A DNA stretch of 64,000 nt from a virus. This document shows, in pieces, positions 8,278 to 15,502 of this stretch (its first letter is position 1; each line of letters starts with the position of its first letter). The notes beneath the pieces were generated by a model. That model had not been told where the DNA came from. It saw only the letters and a list, made by a program, of their open reading frames with translations, and searched no databases. The stretch covers positions 41,193-105,192 of the IMG/VR virus record IMGVR_UViG_3300035034_001226; one strand, written 5' to 3'. The translations under genes were made by a program, and so were the position numbers.

Positions 8278-8383
8278 AACAGTTTTCCCTTTGGTTATAG
8301 GATGTCATGATTATTGGGAATTACTTAATCATGACTATCACATGAAACTGTTATACATTTGTTTATCCTCATAGTAGACCTAT

Positions 8384-8635
8384 TTATAATACTTCCTCAA
8401 CGTTACCATCAATGTAAAATCTAATTTGATGCATACCTGATTTGGTTATCCGTTTATTAACTGTGATGAATTTAGCAGCCCTTAATACTTCAAGCATTGT
8501 GGCATTAACATATACCCCCCAACTAACCTTAACAAGAGCTATTTTAAATTCATGTAACTTTTCATTATCTGAATATGATGAATATGATTCTTCGAATAAT
8601 TCTAATACTTGTTTATCTGTTAGTGGCTCTTTCAT
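8384..8635 (-). CDS. Hypothetical protein on a probable leaderless mRNA
   Basis: 83 aa, charged N-terminal helix followed by a short alpha/beta part. There is no SD: the ATG follows the TATAAT of a perfect promoter by exactly six bases, so transcription should begin at or within one base of the A of ATG. No family recognised. Confidence 0.6.
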   Translation of the reverse strand: MKEPLTDKQVLELFEESYSSYSDNEKLHEFKIALVKVSWGVYVNATMLEVLRAAKFITVNKRITKSGMHQIRFYIDGNVEEVL

Positions 8636-8641
8636 TACCGA

Positions 8642-8670
8642 ATTATACTATTAAATTGGATTTATGTCAA
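8642..8670 (-). promoter_or_regulatory. Sigma-70 promoter producing a leaderless mRNA
   Basis: TTGACA, 17-nt spacer, TATAAT, then TCGGTA and ATG. The distance puts +1 at the start codon. Confidence 0.75.
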
Positions 8671-8676
8671 CAAATT

Positions 8677-8684
8677 AATAAATA
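8677..8684 (+). promoter_or_regulatory. Late-type promoter box
   Basis: AATAAATA five bases before the ATG at 8690, matching the T4-type late element TATAAATA recognised by gp55-like sigma. Confidence 0.5.
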
Positions 8685-8689
8685 GTACT

Positions 8690-9169
8690 ATGAAAGTTAA
8701 AGACATAATCTTAGAACGTGCTACTATAACTCAAGGTAAGGACAAGGCTGAAATGGCATACCTAACCAAAGTTGCTGAATTTCTATCAAATCACCTTGGA
8801 ATAGATAATACTGAGCTAACTATATCACTTGATCCACCAGTTGATCTTGATAAGAGTCAGTATGGTGTAACTGTAGGTATTGGGCATAAGCCAAAGAAAA
8901 TATTCATTATGCTTGATAGTGGATTATCTACTGGTGAAAAAATTAGAACTTTAGCACATGAAATGGTTCATGCTCATCAGATTGCACGGGGTGATTTAGC
9001 TATCCTATCATTAGAAGATGGTAAGATTAAAGGTGAATGGGAAGGTGAAGAATTTAACTTTATTAGGTATAGTAGGTCGAATCCTTGGGAAGTCGAAGCA
9101 TACACCAAGGAAAAGACTCTACATAAACTGGTAATCAATAAAATTGGGAACTATCAATCATCAGACTGA
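8690..9169 (+). CDS. Zinc metallopeptidase, possible packaged protein
   Basis: 159 aa. LAHEMVHAHQ (residues about 86-95) is an HExxH zinc site, and the downstream Glu in WEVEAY may be the third ligand, as in SprT/ImmA-like peptidases. The N-terminus MKVKDIILE parallels MKIKDILTE of the second metallopeptidase at 11.4 kb and MLVKDILNE of a head-cluster protein. The ending I/LxE resembles gp21-type cleavage sites. With a late-type box right at the start codon, I infer a late protein that may be packaged and processed; unproven. Confidence 0.75.
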   Translation: MKVKDIILERATITQGKDKAEMAYLTKVAEFLSNHLGIDNTELTISLDPPVDLDKSQYGVTVGIGHKPKKIFIMLDSGLSTGEKIRTLAHEMVHAHQIARGDLAILSLEDGKIKGEWEGEEFNFIRYSRSNPWEVEAYTKEKTLHKLVINKIGNYQSSD

Positions 9170-9255
9170 TCGTTATTATCATCTGGCATAAGTTTACCAA
9201 CATACCACAAAAAATCGAACCATTTAATTGTTAAATAATCTATTACCTTTTCCAT
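9154..9255 (-). CDS. Small ORF, 33 aa
   Basis: An ATG with AAGGA ten bases upstream opens a 33-codon frame (MEKVIDYLTIKWFDFLWYV...) with an aromatic, possibly membrane-active middle and an acidic tail. It overlaps the 3' end of the convergent metallopeptidase gene by 16 bases. Confidence 0.4.
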   Translation of the reverse strand: MEKVIDYLTIKWFDFLWYVGKLMPDDNNDQSDD

Positions 9256-9266
9256 TTTATATTCCT

Positions 9267-9599
9267 TTATGATTTTGTGTTTGGTAGTTGTGTGTGGGGA
9301 TCATACACAACTTTACCATTATACTTAAACTTCTCTTGTAACTCATGAACAACAGCAGCTTCAGTAGCTTTATATATCGTCCTAACTACTTCACTTTCAG
9401 TAGACTCATTTTCCACAATCCACGGTCTACACTCTGCTCGTAATGGTTCCCCAGAAATCGTACATATTGTATCGAAAACTACCTTCACTGTAATTACATT
9501 TTCACCGATAACATCAACCGTAAAACTATAATTTTCATATTCTAAATTACTAATAACTCTATTAACCATATCAAGAGTCATTCTTACTGAATAGTGCAT
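9267..9599 (-). CDS. Hypothetical protein, 110 aa
   Basis: The start at 9599 (MHYSVRM) is chosen because GGAGGG precedes it at ideal spacing; an ATG four codons upstream overlaps that SD. It is a beta-rich protein with no recognised family. Promoter 9619-9646 lies immediately upstream. Confidence 0.6.
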   Translation of the reverse strand: MHYSVRMTLDMVNRVISNLEYENYSFTVDVIGENVITVKVVFDTICTISGEPLRAECRPWIVENESTESEVVRTIYKATEAAVVHELQEKFKYNGKVVYDPHTQLPNTKS

Positions 9600-9618
9600 G
9601 TCACCCTCCATTTATTCT

Positions 9619-9646
9619 ATATTACCACAAGCATTACATTTGTCAA
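9619..9646 (-). promoter_or_regulatory. Sigma-70 promoter
   Basis: TTGACA, 16-nt spacer ending TGTGG, TAATAT on the minus strand. Confidence 0.6.
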
Positions 9647-10059
9647 TACTTTTCTACTCCAATTGACAAATGTAATGGAAAATGTGTTGGTCGTTTGAAT
9701 TCATGTCTGATATTCATTAAAAAATCACATTTAACTTCAACCGTCCAATAATCATCCCTAGATGACCGTTCAGGAGAAATATTATATTTAAATGGTACTA
9801 CCATACCATTATATTTTTTCCACAAGTGCATTAGTTTAGGGGTTGGTTTTTCACCACGGATTATAGATATGTGTGCATCCCATGAAGGCTGTAGCATATC
9901 GTGAAGGTGAAATTCTTTCTGTAACCACCAACGATAATATCGAGTGATTTCACGGTCAACTTCAGCCACACACCACCAGTCCACACGGTGTTTCATACCA
10001 CCACGATAAGGATCATATACTATCTTTGCTTTGCTTTCCAGCCACATATCTTCATTCAT
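9643..10059 (-). CDS. 2H phosphoesterase-like protein
   Basis: 138 aa. Two Hx(S/T) motifs, AHISIIRG (about residue 62) and LHLSIGV near the C-terminus, sit 60-70 residues apart, the signature of the 2H superfamily. That superfamily includes RNA 2',3'-cyclic phosphodiesterases (LigT/ThpR) and the Acb1 anti-CBASS nucleases. The length is short for LigT and close to Acb1-type proteins. Either role fits: RNA end healing beside two RNA ligases, or destruction of cyclic-nucleotide alarm signals. The start codon is six bases after a TATACT box, so the mRNA is probably leaderless. Confidence 0.6.
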   Translation of the reverse strand: MNEDMWLESKAKIVYDPYRGGMKHRVDWWCVAEVDREITRYYRWWLQKEFHLHDMLQPSWDAHISIIRGEKPTPKLMHLWKKYNGMVVPFKYNISPERSSRDDYWTVEVKCDFLMNIRHEFKRPTHFPLHLSIGVEKY

Positions 10060-10065
10060 GAAAAA

Positions 10066-10094
10066 AGTATAACAGAAGTTAAATTCACATGCAA
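10066..10094 (-). promoter_or_regulatory. Extended -10 promoter, leaderless
   Basis: TTGCAT, 17-nt spacer ending TGT, TATACT, then TTTTTC and ATG. Confidence 0.65.
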
Positions 10095-10106
10095 TGTATT
10101 ATTTCA

Positions 10107-10421
10107 CTAAGTCAATAATTTGCTTTTTAGAGTGGCTAATTCTTTATTGGAATTTATTTTCAAATATAAATCCGATGGGTGAAATCCGTCTTTCCAACAA
10201 GTACCAAGAGTGGTGTGATATTCTTCAGCTAGAAGGTGATGGTGAGGGCATAGGGATATTCCATTTTCTCTGACATATCCACCATTCGGCATATCATTAC
10301 GATCTGTTATATGATGTGCATCTAACTCTTCAGTTATATCACAAAATACACATTTATATCCATCTCGTAAAAATACACTGTCTCTGAAATTCTGCCGTAT
10401 CTGTTTCTTTTTACTACTCAT
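10107..10421 (-). CDS. HNH endonuclease
   Basis: 104 aa from the ATG at 10421 (MSSKKKQIRQ). The longer frame upstream runs through tRNA-Cys and is rejected. CVFC, then LDAHHITDR, GGYVRENGISLC and PHHHLLAE give the beta-beta-alpha HNH fold with two zinc-knuckle cysteine pairs. It may be a free-standing homing or packaging-associated nuclease. It ends in TAG immediately followed by TGA. Confidence 0.8.
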   Translation of the reverse strand: MSSKKKQIRQNFRDSVFLRDGYKCVFCDITEELDAHHITDRNDMPNGGYVRENGISLCPHHHLLAEEYHTTLGTCWKDGFHPSDLYLKINSNKELATLKSKLLT

Positions 10422-10422
10422 T

Positions 10423-10496
10423 TGGAGATTGAGGTGGGATTCGAACCCACGTATGGAGGTTTGCAATCTCCTGTATAGCCACTCTACCACTCAACC
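10423..10496 (-). tRNA. tRNA-Cys(GCA)
   Basis: Anticodon loop TTGCAAA in stem GGAGA/CCTCC, T-loop GTTCGAAT, T73 and encoded CCA. A second Cys tRNA lies at 33277-33348. Confidence 0.85.
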
Positions 10497-10543
10497 ATAA
10501 TTATTTAAACTATTTAATTCATAATACTATAATATTATAATAT

Positions 10544-10620
10544 TGGCGAGTCAGGAGGGATTCGAACCCCCGGCATCTAGTTTTGGAGACTAGCGTTCTA
10601 CCAGACTGAACTACAGACCC
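10544..10620 (-). tRNA. tRNA-Trp(CCA)
   Basis: Anticodon loop CTCCAAA in stem CTAGT/ACTAG, G73, encoded CCA. It reads UGG only, not UGA. Confidence 0.9.
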
Positions 10621-10643
10621 GTATATTTATTTACTGTATTTAT

Positions 10644-10994
10644 TTACCATAATGGCAATCCACCAGTAATCTTATCAATTTCATCCTTATCATATGGTCC
10701 AACATATGCACATGTATCAGTAGGTACTCCACCAAATTCAGTTAGTCCAGCATCTGTAATTATACCAGATGGTATTCCAAGGTCATTGGCTTTAGTAACA
10801 ATTTCATTAAGTTCATCATTAGATGATACAGTAACACATATCTTAACCCACCTACCACTTCCATTATTATACTCTTGAACGTGAGGTGAATCTCTATCAA
10901 ATAATGCTTTCTGGACAGCATGTCATCCTTGTGCAACAGCCTTACCTTTACGCATTCCTAAATCTTTACGCATTACTATTACTAATTTCATCAT
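10644..10994 (-). pseudogene. Peptidyl-tRNA hydrolase 2 (Pth2) with in-frame TGA
   Basis: The frame starts MMKLVIVMRKDLGMRKGKA and ends DEIDKITGGLPLW, an unmistakable Pth2 (archaeal/eukaryal type), with TDAGLTEF and TCAYVGP in between. A single TGA (10923-10925) interrupts it at the conserved AQ-x-x-HA segment, where a Ser, Ala or Cys is usual. The frame is open on both sides for the full family length (about 116 codons), so this is either a fresh nonsense mutation or a recoded codon. The start lies six bases after a TATAAT box. Pth2 would recycle peptidyl-tRNAs. Confidence 0.8.
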
Positions 10995-11000
10995 GAAGAT

Positions 11001-11029
11001 ATTATATATTACTAATATGTGTATGTCAA
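11001..11029 (-). promoter_or_regulatory. Sigma-70 promoter, leaderless
   Basis: TTGACA, 17-nt spacer, TATAAT, then six bases to the ATG of the Pth2 frame. Confidence 0.75.
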
Positions 11030-11454
11030 CTGTTTAGAGGAAATAATGACCCTAAAAGAGATTCATATATTAATACGGTGTCACTATCAATACCATCACC
11101 TAAAAGTTTCCGAGCATATGCTATGTCGATTATCTTAGGTGAATCTAAAATCACATCATCATCCCAAATAACTTCTTCAACATATCCAACTCTGGGCATA
11201 GTTCTAGTCTTAAACCATACTGCAACAATTGGATCATCTTCATCTGCACCATCATGGCTAAGATGAGTGGTCTGTACAGTTGGTACGAACCTTCCGTAGT
11301 TAACAGATACTGCTTGATTGCCAGCTATACCCATCTTCTTATAGATTGGCTTAGTCTTAAGCATTCCAGATTCTAAAATTTCCTGTGCTCTACTTTTATA
11401 AGTGAAATGAAGAAATGTATCTTCACTTAAAATTACCTTTTTGTTATCGTTCAT
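11026..11454 (-). CDS. Conserved phage protein, possibly ADP-ribosyltransferase-like
   Basis: 142 aa from the ATG at 11454 (AAAGGTG upstream; an in-frame GTG lies three codons earlier). FLHFTYKSRAQEILESGMLK near the N-terminus resembles the opening strand-helix of ART-fold proteins of the DarT/KptA type. A later VGYVEEVIW could carry the catalytic Glu. That assignment is weak. The start overlaps the stop of the metallopeptidase gene (ATGAACGATAA), implying coupling. Confidence 0.5.
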   Translation of the reverse strand: MNDNKKVILSEDTFLHFTYKSRAQEILESGMLKTKPIYKKMGIAGNQAVSVNYGRFVPTVQTTHLSHDGADEDDPIVAVWFKTRTMPRVGYVEEVIWDDDVILDSPKIIDIAYARKLLGDGIDSDTVLIYESLLGSLFPLNS

Positions 11455-12202
11455 CACTGGCACCTTTATTTTTTAAATATTCTATTGTGCGTTCTAGATA
11501 TTTAAATATTCTATTGTAGATTTTTTTAAAAGCCTTATTTTGCATTGCTTTAGATTCACCACCAAATACATCAATAAGATCATGATGTGATGCGGCCTGC
11601 ATTATTGCTGAATTAATAGAATTACGATCTATCTCTGTTCCACTCTTATAAAGTTTAATTAATTCACTTCTAGCCGTCAACATTGCTTCACTAGTCCTAG
11701 CATTAATCTCCGATGGATCACGATGATATTCTGAATTATCCTCTCCAGTATCGACTGTATGACGGTTCATTTTAGTATTATCAAATGATTTACCCTTAGA
11801 TAATGAATAATCCAATGCATGTCGCAATTCGTGAACGATGGTTGAATGAATACTTTGAAATAGTCTCCTACCATATACAAGTGGGAATGTAAGAGTTATA
11901 CTCTTATCTTCATAGTTATATTCACCACCTCCAATATCATCAGAATCAGGATCAACATATATTGGAGTGGAATATATCTTAATCATACCTAAACGCCCAT
12001 AAAGTGATCCAAGAACCTTAGAGTCAACTATCTGACGTATTCTACCCACATATATTGGCTCATCATATAGGTTTTCACCCGCCTTAATTTCACGTACTAC
12101 AGGCTTCATCTTAGTAAGTATTGTCTTATTGATCTGAGTTGCTATTGCATCTAAACGGTTCTCTGCCTTAACATCCTCTGTTAAAATATCCTTGATTTTC
12201 AT
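11444..12202 (-). CDS. Zinc metallopeptidase with possible head-targeting N-terminus
   Basis: 252 aa. STIVHELRHALDY around residue 125 is an HExxH zinc site and the Glu in DPSEINARTSE may be the third ligand. The N-terminus MKIKDILTEDVK matches the short MKxKDIL-x-E peptide seen on another metallopeptidase (8.7 kb) and a head-cluster protein (50.2 kb). In T4, N-terminal peptides cut by gp21 after an LxE-type site target internal proteins into the head. A GATAAATA box lies six bases before the start. I infer a late, possibly ejected, protease. Confidence 0.7.
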   Translation of the reverse strand: MKIKDILTEDVKAENRLDAIATQINKTILTKMKPVVREIKAGENLYDEPIYVGRIRQIVDSKVLGSLYGRLGMIKIYSTPIYVDPDSDDIGGGEYNYEDKSITLTFPLVYGRRLFQSIHSTIVHELRHALDYSLSKGKSFDNTKMNRHTVDTGEDNSEYHRDPSEINARTSEAMLTARSELIKLYKSGTEIDRNSINSAIMQAASHHDLIDVFGGESKAMQNKAFKKIYNRIFKYLERTIEYLKNKGASDER

Positions 12203-12208
12203 AAAGAA

Positions 12209-12216
12209 TATTTATC
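12209..12216 (-). promoter_or_regulatory. Late-type promoter box, leaderless spacing
   Basis: GATAAATA, six bases, ATG of the metallopeptidase gene. Confidence 0.45.
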
Positions 12217-12227
12217 AGTTTAGACTA

Positions 12228-12416
12228 TTATGTTGGATATCCATTAAATGCCATTGTTAAAGTTGTTTCATTAATCGGCATTCTTTCATGCTTATCCGTT
12301 ATTACAAACATATTACCTTGACGATCTACATGTATTTTTTTAAATTTAAAATGTTCAGCCATTTCAGAATCAGTCAATAAATCAATTTCATCTTCAGTAA
12401 TTTCCCTATATGTCAT
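12228..12416 (-). CDS. Hypothetical protein, 62 aa
   Basis: Acidic N-terminal helix followed by a small beta region (GNMFVITDKHERM). It is transcribed behind the structured leader at 12430-12611, which may regulate it. SD GAGGGTAAT precedes the ATG. No family recognised. Confidence 0.55.
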   Translation of the reverse strand: MTYREITEDEIDLLTDSEMAEHFKFKKIHVDRQGNMFVITDKHERMPINETTLTMAFNGYPT

Positions 12417-12429
12417 ATTATTACCCTCA

Positions 12430-12611
12430 GTATTTGGTATTGTTTAAATTAAGTTGAATTTATAATGCGCTATTGTGAGATTACTCTGACAATATCTCTT
12501 TTGGCTTAATCAATTGGATTTTAAAGTGCAAAGAGCTACACTTACTGTCCTTACCTTTTATTCCCGACAATTTCTTGTGGAGATGGTAACATTATATTTT
12601 ATAAATTCAAC
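12430..12611 (-). ncRNA. Structured leader or small RNA closed by a 13-bp stem
   Basis: GTTGAATTTATAA (453-465 on the plus strand of this block) and its exact reverse complement at 12599-12611 enclose about 130 nt that is GC-richer than its surroundings. Inside are short complementary pairs such as AGTG/CACT and GATATTGTC/GACAAT-type segments. A perfect promoter (12615-12643) starts transcription at the edge of the stem. It is either an independent small RNA or a riboswitch-like leader of the 62-aa gene. No known family recognised. Confidence 0.55.
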
Positions 12612-12614
12612 CGA

Positions 12615-12643
12615 ATTATACTGCAATAATCAGATGATGTCAA
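12615..12643 (-). promoter_or_regulatory. Sigma-70 promoter of the structured leader
   Basis: TTGACA, 17-nt spacer, TATAAT on the minus strand, immediately downstream of the CCA-adding enzyme gene. Confidence 0.8.
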
Positions 12644-13717
12644 TTATAATGATTTACTCATTATGTCTATTCTAATTTCATCCAACCTACGGCCAATACC
12701 AGCACCTACTAGTTGATTCTTTTCCTTTTCTGATAGATACTCAAAGTTAACTTTAGATGATTCATTAATAGCATTCAGTATTGCATCAGTGTCCTCCAAT
12801 CGGAGCATCCAAAGTTGAGAAACTTTAAGATATGTTTCCAACAAACTAGTATCCTGCCAAAGTCTGTATACCTTACACAAATTAAACAATTCAATAGGGT
12901 CACTAAAGTCTATTCTATTTGCAGTAACACCGAAACTTATAGCTTCACTAATTTCAGTTGGTATAGATTGCTTCTCAATAAAGTTATCAGCTATATCTCT
13001 TCCAACATCCATAAATGTTCCCATCCATCTTTCAATTTCAGTTGCGTTTGATACATTGAAAAGCATCATTCGCTGGGTTAGGTCACTGAATGCGATTGAT
13101 GCAAGGTCAAATATGTCATGCATTGCATCAACATCTTTCAGAATTCTGAAAAAGTTCTGGGGATTTGGTTCCATCATTGCGCGTGAAACTTCCTTCCACA
13201 CCCTTTCACTAATAAGGTGCTTCACTTCACCAAAATCAACCATCGCTTTCATCATATCCATAGTTGAAGGGTCAACAGTAAACCCATACCGTGCTGAAAA
13301 TCTAGCAACCCTAAGAATCCTAACCGGATCGTCGGAAAATGCACTAGATACATGACGAAGTATACCATTTTTAATATCATCACGTCCACCGAAAAAATCA
13401 AAGATTTCACCAGTTTCCAAATCCTGTGCAATGGCATTAATAGTCAAATCTCTACGCTTAAGATCATCTTCAAGTGTTACGTATGGTGTGTGATTGGTAG
13501 TGAAGCCAGTATATCCATTACCAGATTTACGCTCCGTTCGTGCGAGTGCATACTCTTCACCATCTTTCAAAAACACTGGGAATGTTTGACTTACTTGATG
13601 GTAGCCAAGAGAGTACATTTCTTCTGGTGTCGAGCCAACTACGACATAATCAATATCTTGGGGTTCTATACCCATGATTTCATCTCGTACTGCTCCACCA
13701 ACTTTATAAATTTTCAT
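12644..13717 (-). CDS. cca: CCA-adding tRNA nucleotidyltransferase
   Basis: 357 aa from ATG 13717 (MKIYKVGGAVRDEIMG), chosen over a longer frame because GGTGATAG precedes it. Class II nucleotidyltransferase marks are all present: GGAVRD, the catalytic DID of QDIDYVVV, RRDLTINAIA and DPVRILRVARFSARYG. The length fits the bacterial Cca head domain without the HD phosphohydrolase tail. It adds or repairs CCA ends. That matters here because several tRNAs (Thr-GGT, Cys at 33.3 kb, the interrupted one at 34.5 kb) do not encode CCA. A weak TTGACA promoter lies upstream. Confidence 0.9.
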   Translation of the reverse strand: MKIYKVGGAVRDEIMGIEPQDIDYVVVGSTPEEMYSLGYHQVSQTFPVFLKDGEEYALARTERKSGNGYTGFTTNHTPYVTLEDDLKRRDLTINAIAQDLETGEIFDFFGGRDDIKNGILRHVSSAFSDDPVRILRVARFSARYGFTVDPSTMDMMKAMVDFGEVKHLISERVWKEVSRAMMEPNPQNFFRILKDVDAMHDIFDLASIAFSDLTQRMMLFNVSNATEIERWMGTFMDVGRDIADNFIEKQSIPTEISEAISFGVTANRIDFSDPIELFNLCKVYRLWQDTSLLETYLKVSQLWMLRLEDTDAILNAINESSKVNFEYLSEKEKNQLVGAGIGRRLDEIRIDIMSKSL

Positions 13718-13892
13718 ATCTATCACCTTGATTAAACTATTAATACATTTAAGCATGTATTATTGTTGATGTCAAGGTTTATTTTAACCTATTAATATTT
13801 AGTAGCCTTGCCTTTAATCGCAAATGTTACACAAGTCCTCCGAATCGAACGGTACGGAGGACATCCTAGCCCACCCGCTGCACCAGCAAACG
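13718..13892. other. Intergenic region with a GC-rich hairpin
   Basis: It holds a TTGACA-containing weak promoter near 13765 for the cca gene and an 8-bp perfect hairpin at 13835-13862 (GTCCTCCG/CGGAGGAC) whose loop contains a T-loop-like TTCGATT on the minus strand. I could not build a full tRNA around it; it may be a tRNA remnant or a transcription-related hairpin. Confidence 0.4.
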
Positions 13893-14112
13893 CTAACCCG
13901 CACTACTATTTTTATATTCAGCTATCCAATCAACAATTTTCTGGTTTTCTTCTTCATCACAAAGATTATCACTATAACTGAATTTCACATATAATTTATT
14001 TTCAGGAATCATTGATCCAATATTGTTTTTGTCGTCTTCATCTAATATCAACATTATAGGTTGATCATTAGAATCGTATATTGTGTATTGTGTTTCCTAT
14101 TTTTACTTTCAT
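13893..14112 (-). pseudogene. Small frameshifted gene
   Basis: The ATG at 14112 opens MKVKIG and then hits a stop after eight more codons. Shifting +1 at about codon 6 gives a natural, continuous 70-residue protein (...TQYTIYDSNDQPIMLILDEDDK... ending in YKNSSAG). The single-base offset suggests an indel or frameshifting. An internal ATG at 14054 could give a 53-aa product. No family recognised. Confidence 0.45.
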
Positions 14113-14114
14113 AT

Positions 14115-14191
14115 TGGTAGCGGGAGAGGGATTCGAACCCTCGACCTTCTGGTTATGAGCCAAACGAGATACCTGCCTTCTCCACCCCGCA
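14115..14191 (-). tRNA. Initiator-like tRNA-fMet(CAT)
   Basis: The sequence closely follows bacterial initiators: GCGGGGTGGAG, D-loop AGGTA, anticodon loop CTCATAA, AAGGTCG, encoded CCA. Position 1:72 is a T-T mismatch, the unpaired first position expected of initiators. Confidence 0.9.
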
Positions 14192-14240
14192 AACTGTCGC
14201 TTCGACATCCTTGTCAAAGCATAATCTGTGTGTTGACGTT

Positions 14241-14268
14241 ATTATAACATAACTAGTAAGCTTGTCAA
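14241..14268 (-). promoter_or_regulatory. Extended -10 promoter for initiator tRNA
   Basis: TTGACA, 16-nt spacer ending TGT, TATAAT, about 45 nt upstream of the tRNA 5' end and just downstream of tRNA-Leu(TAG). Confidence 0.8.
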
Positions 14269-14276
14269 CTATTTAT

Positions 14277-14362
14277 TGGTGCCCCTCACAGGACTTGAAC
14301 CTGTACATCCTTTCGAATACTAGCACCTAAAGCTAGCGTGTCTACCATTCCACCACAGAGGC
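14277..14362 (-). tRNA. tRNA-Leu(TAG)
   Basis: Class II tRNA: anticodon loop TTTAGGT in stem CTAGC/GCTAG, long variable arm TATTCGAAAGGATG, A73, encoded CCA. Confidence 0.9.
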
Positions 14363-14434
14363 ATTTTTCTGTATTACTATTTATGCAGTTTACCAAACTT
14401 TTGCCATAATAGCAAGTCAACTTTTGATTTTCCC

Positions 14435-14677
14435 CTAAATTGTATCTGTCATAATATGAAATATTTTAGTTGTATCCTCTATCATATGTAGACTTTGACG
14501 ACTGAGTTCATCATACATCATTTTAACACGTTTATGATATTCATCAGAATCCCTATCATATTCCTCAGTAAATTCATCACCATCTGACGGCCACGAATGG
14601 TAACGTCCAACACTCGGGTCCAGATATGTAATGAATTCGATTGTGTTCCCATTAACCTCATCAATATATAAATCCAT
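14435..14677 (-). CDS. Acidic hypothetical protein, 80 aa
   Basis: Asp/Glu- and Tyr-rich (EYDRDSDEYHKRVKMMYDEL) with no recognised domain. It ends in TAG, with a TGA five codons later. The intergenic stretch beyond its start (14678-14815) holds only a 16-codon ORF (MKFDELQVGMFIDNWA, SD AAGGA), possibly the remnant of a truncated gene. Confidence 0.5.
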   Translation of the reverse strand: MDLYIDEVNGNTIEFITYLDPSVGRYHSWPSDGDEFTEEYDRDSDEYHKRVKMMYDELSRQSLHMIEDTTKIFHIMTDTI

Positions 14678-14815
14678 TATTAGGCCCAGTTATCAATAAA
14701 CATCCCAACCTGTAATTCATCAAACTTCATATTAAGATTCCTTAATTTTTTCATCATTTATATTCATTTCTAAGTCTCATCAAGCTACTAAATGAACCCA
14801 TAGGTTTATGTAGTA

Positions 14816-15502
14816 TTAATTACCTTTCATGTAAATATTATTTTCATCACATAATGTGGTCAATTCGTTGTATATCTTATAATCATACTTATTAAGTGTG
14901 ATTAAAAAATCAATGACCCAATTTGGAACATTATTTCTGAAAGTTTCATCACCGGGAATTTCATGTCCTATTGGATATAAGTTCTCTCCAACACCTATCA
15001 TAATACCGAATATTATCAAATCTTTTGCATACGTTTCTTTATTAAAAATAAGTATTGGCATATTTCGCAATCTATCAAATGCAAGGTCTATCTTATCTTC
15101 GTACAATACTTCCAACTTCCCGGCTATGGATTTTGTATATGCGTTGCTAAAATGTGATTTATCGTTTACTAACTTTTCCACAATATCCACCCAGAATTGT
15201 GGTTTAGTTAATTGATCTATCTTATGTCCACCTTCTGGCCGTGTACGTAGTTCCAATAAACTTAATGCCCGTTCCACTGGATCACGCAGAATGGTAAAAA
15301 ACTCATGTTTATCTTCAAGTTCATCTAAGTATATACCGGGTTCAACTTCTATTATTTTTATGCGTTCATTTCTAATAGGTTCAAATTCATTAATTCTTTC
15401 AATAATATCATTTTTACGATATGGTAATCCGTGGGCATGGTATGCTCTACGTAATGTCGAACCCCCACAACGTTGATGATGTAAAAAAATCTTAGCCGTC
15501 AT
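14816..15502 (-). CDS. Sulfotransferase-like protein
   Basis: 228 aa. IFLHHQRCGGSTLRRA at the N-terminus is a PAPS-binding loop with Arg/Cys in place of the usual Lys/Thr. FFTILRDPVERALSL near residue 85 is the 3'-phosphate motif. Overall layout matches Sulfotransfer_2 proteins. Its stop is adjacent to the NADAR gene start, so both are probably co-transcribed. The acceptor is unknown. Confidence 0.7.
   Translation of the reverse strand: MTAKIFLHHQRCGGSTLRRAYHAHGLPYRKNDIIERINEFEPIRNERIKIIEVEPGIYLDELEDKHEFFTILRDPVERALSLLELRTRPEGGHKIDQLTKPQFWVDIVEKLVNDKSHFSNAYTKSIAGKLEVLYEDKIDLAFDRLRNMPILIFNKETYAKDLIIFGIMIGVGENLYPIGHEIPGDETFRNNVPNWVIDFLITLNKYDYKIYNELTTLCDENNIYMKGN

Noticed and set aside
10422-10490. 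N-terminal extension of the HNH gene
   Set aside because: It reads through tRNA-Cys; the internal ATG at 10421 gives the proper domain start.
13835-13862. tRNA call at the GC-rich hairpin
   Set aside because: Only a T-loop-like heptamer is present; acceptor and anticodon arms cannot be formed.
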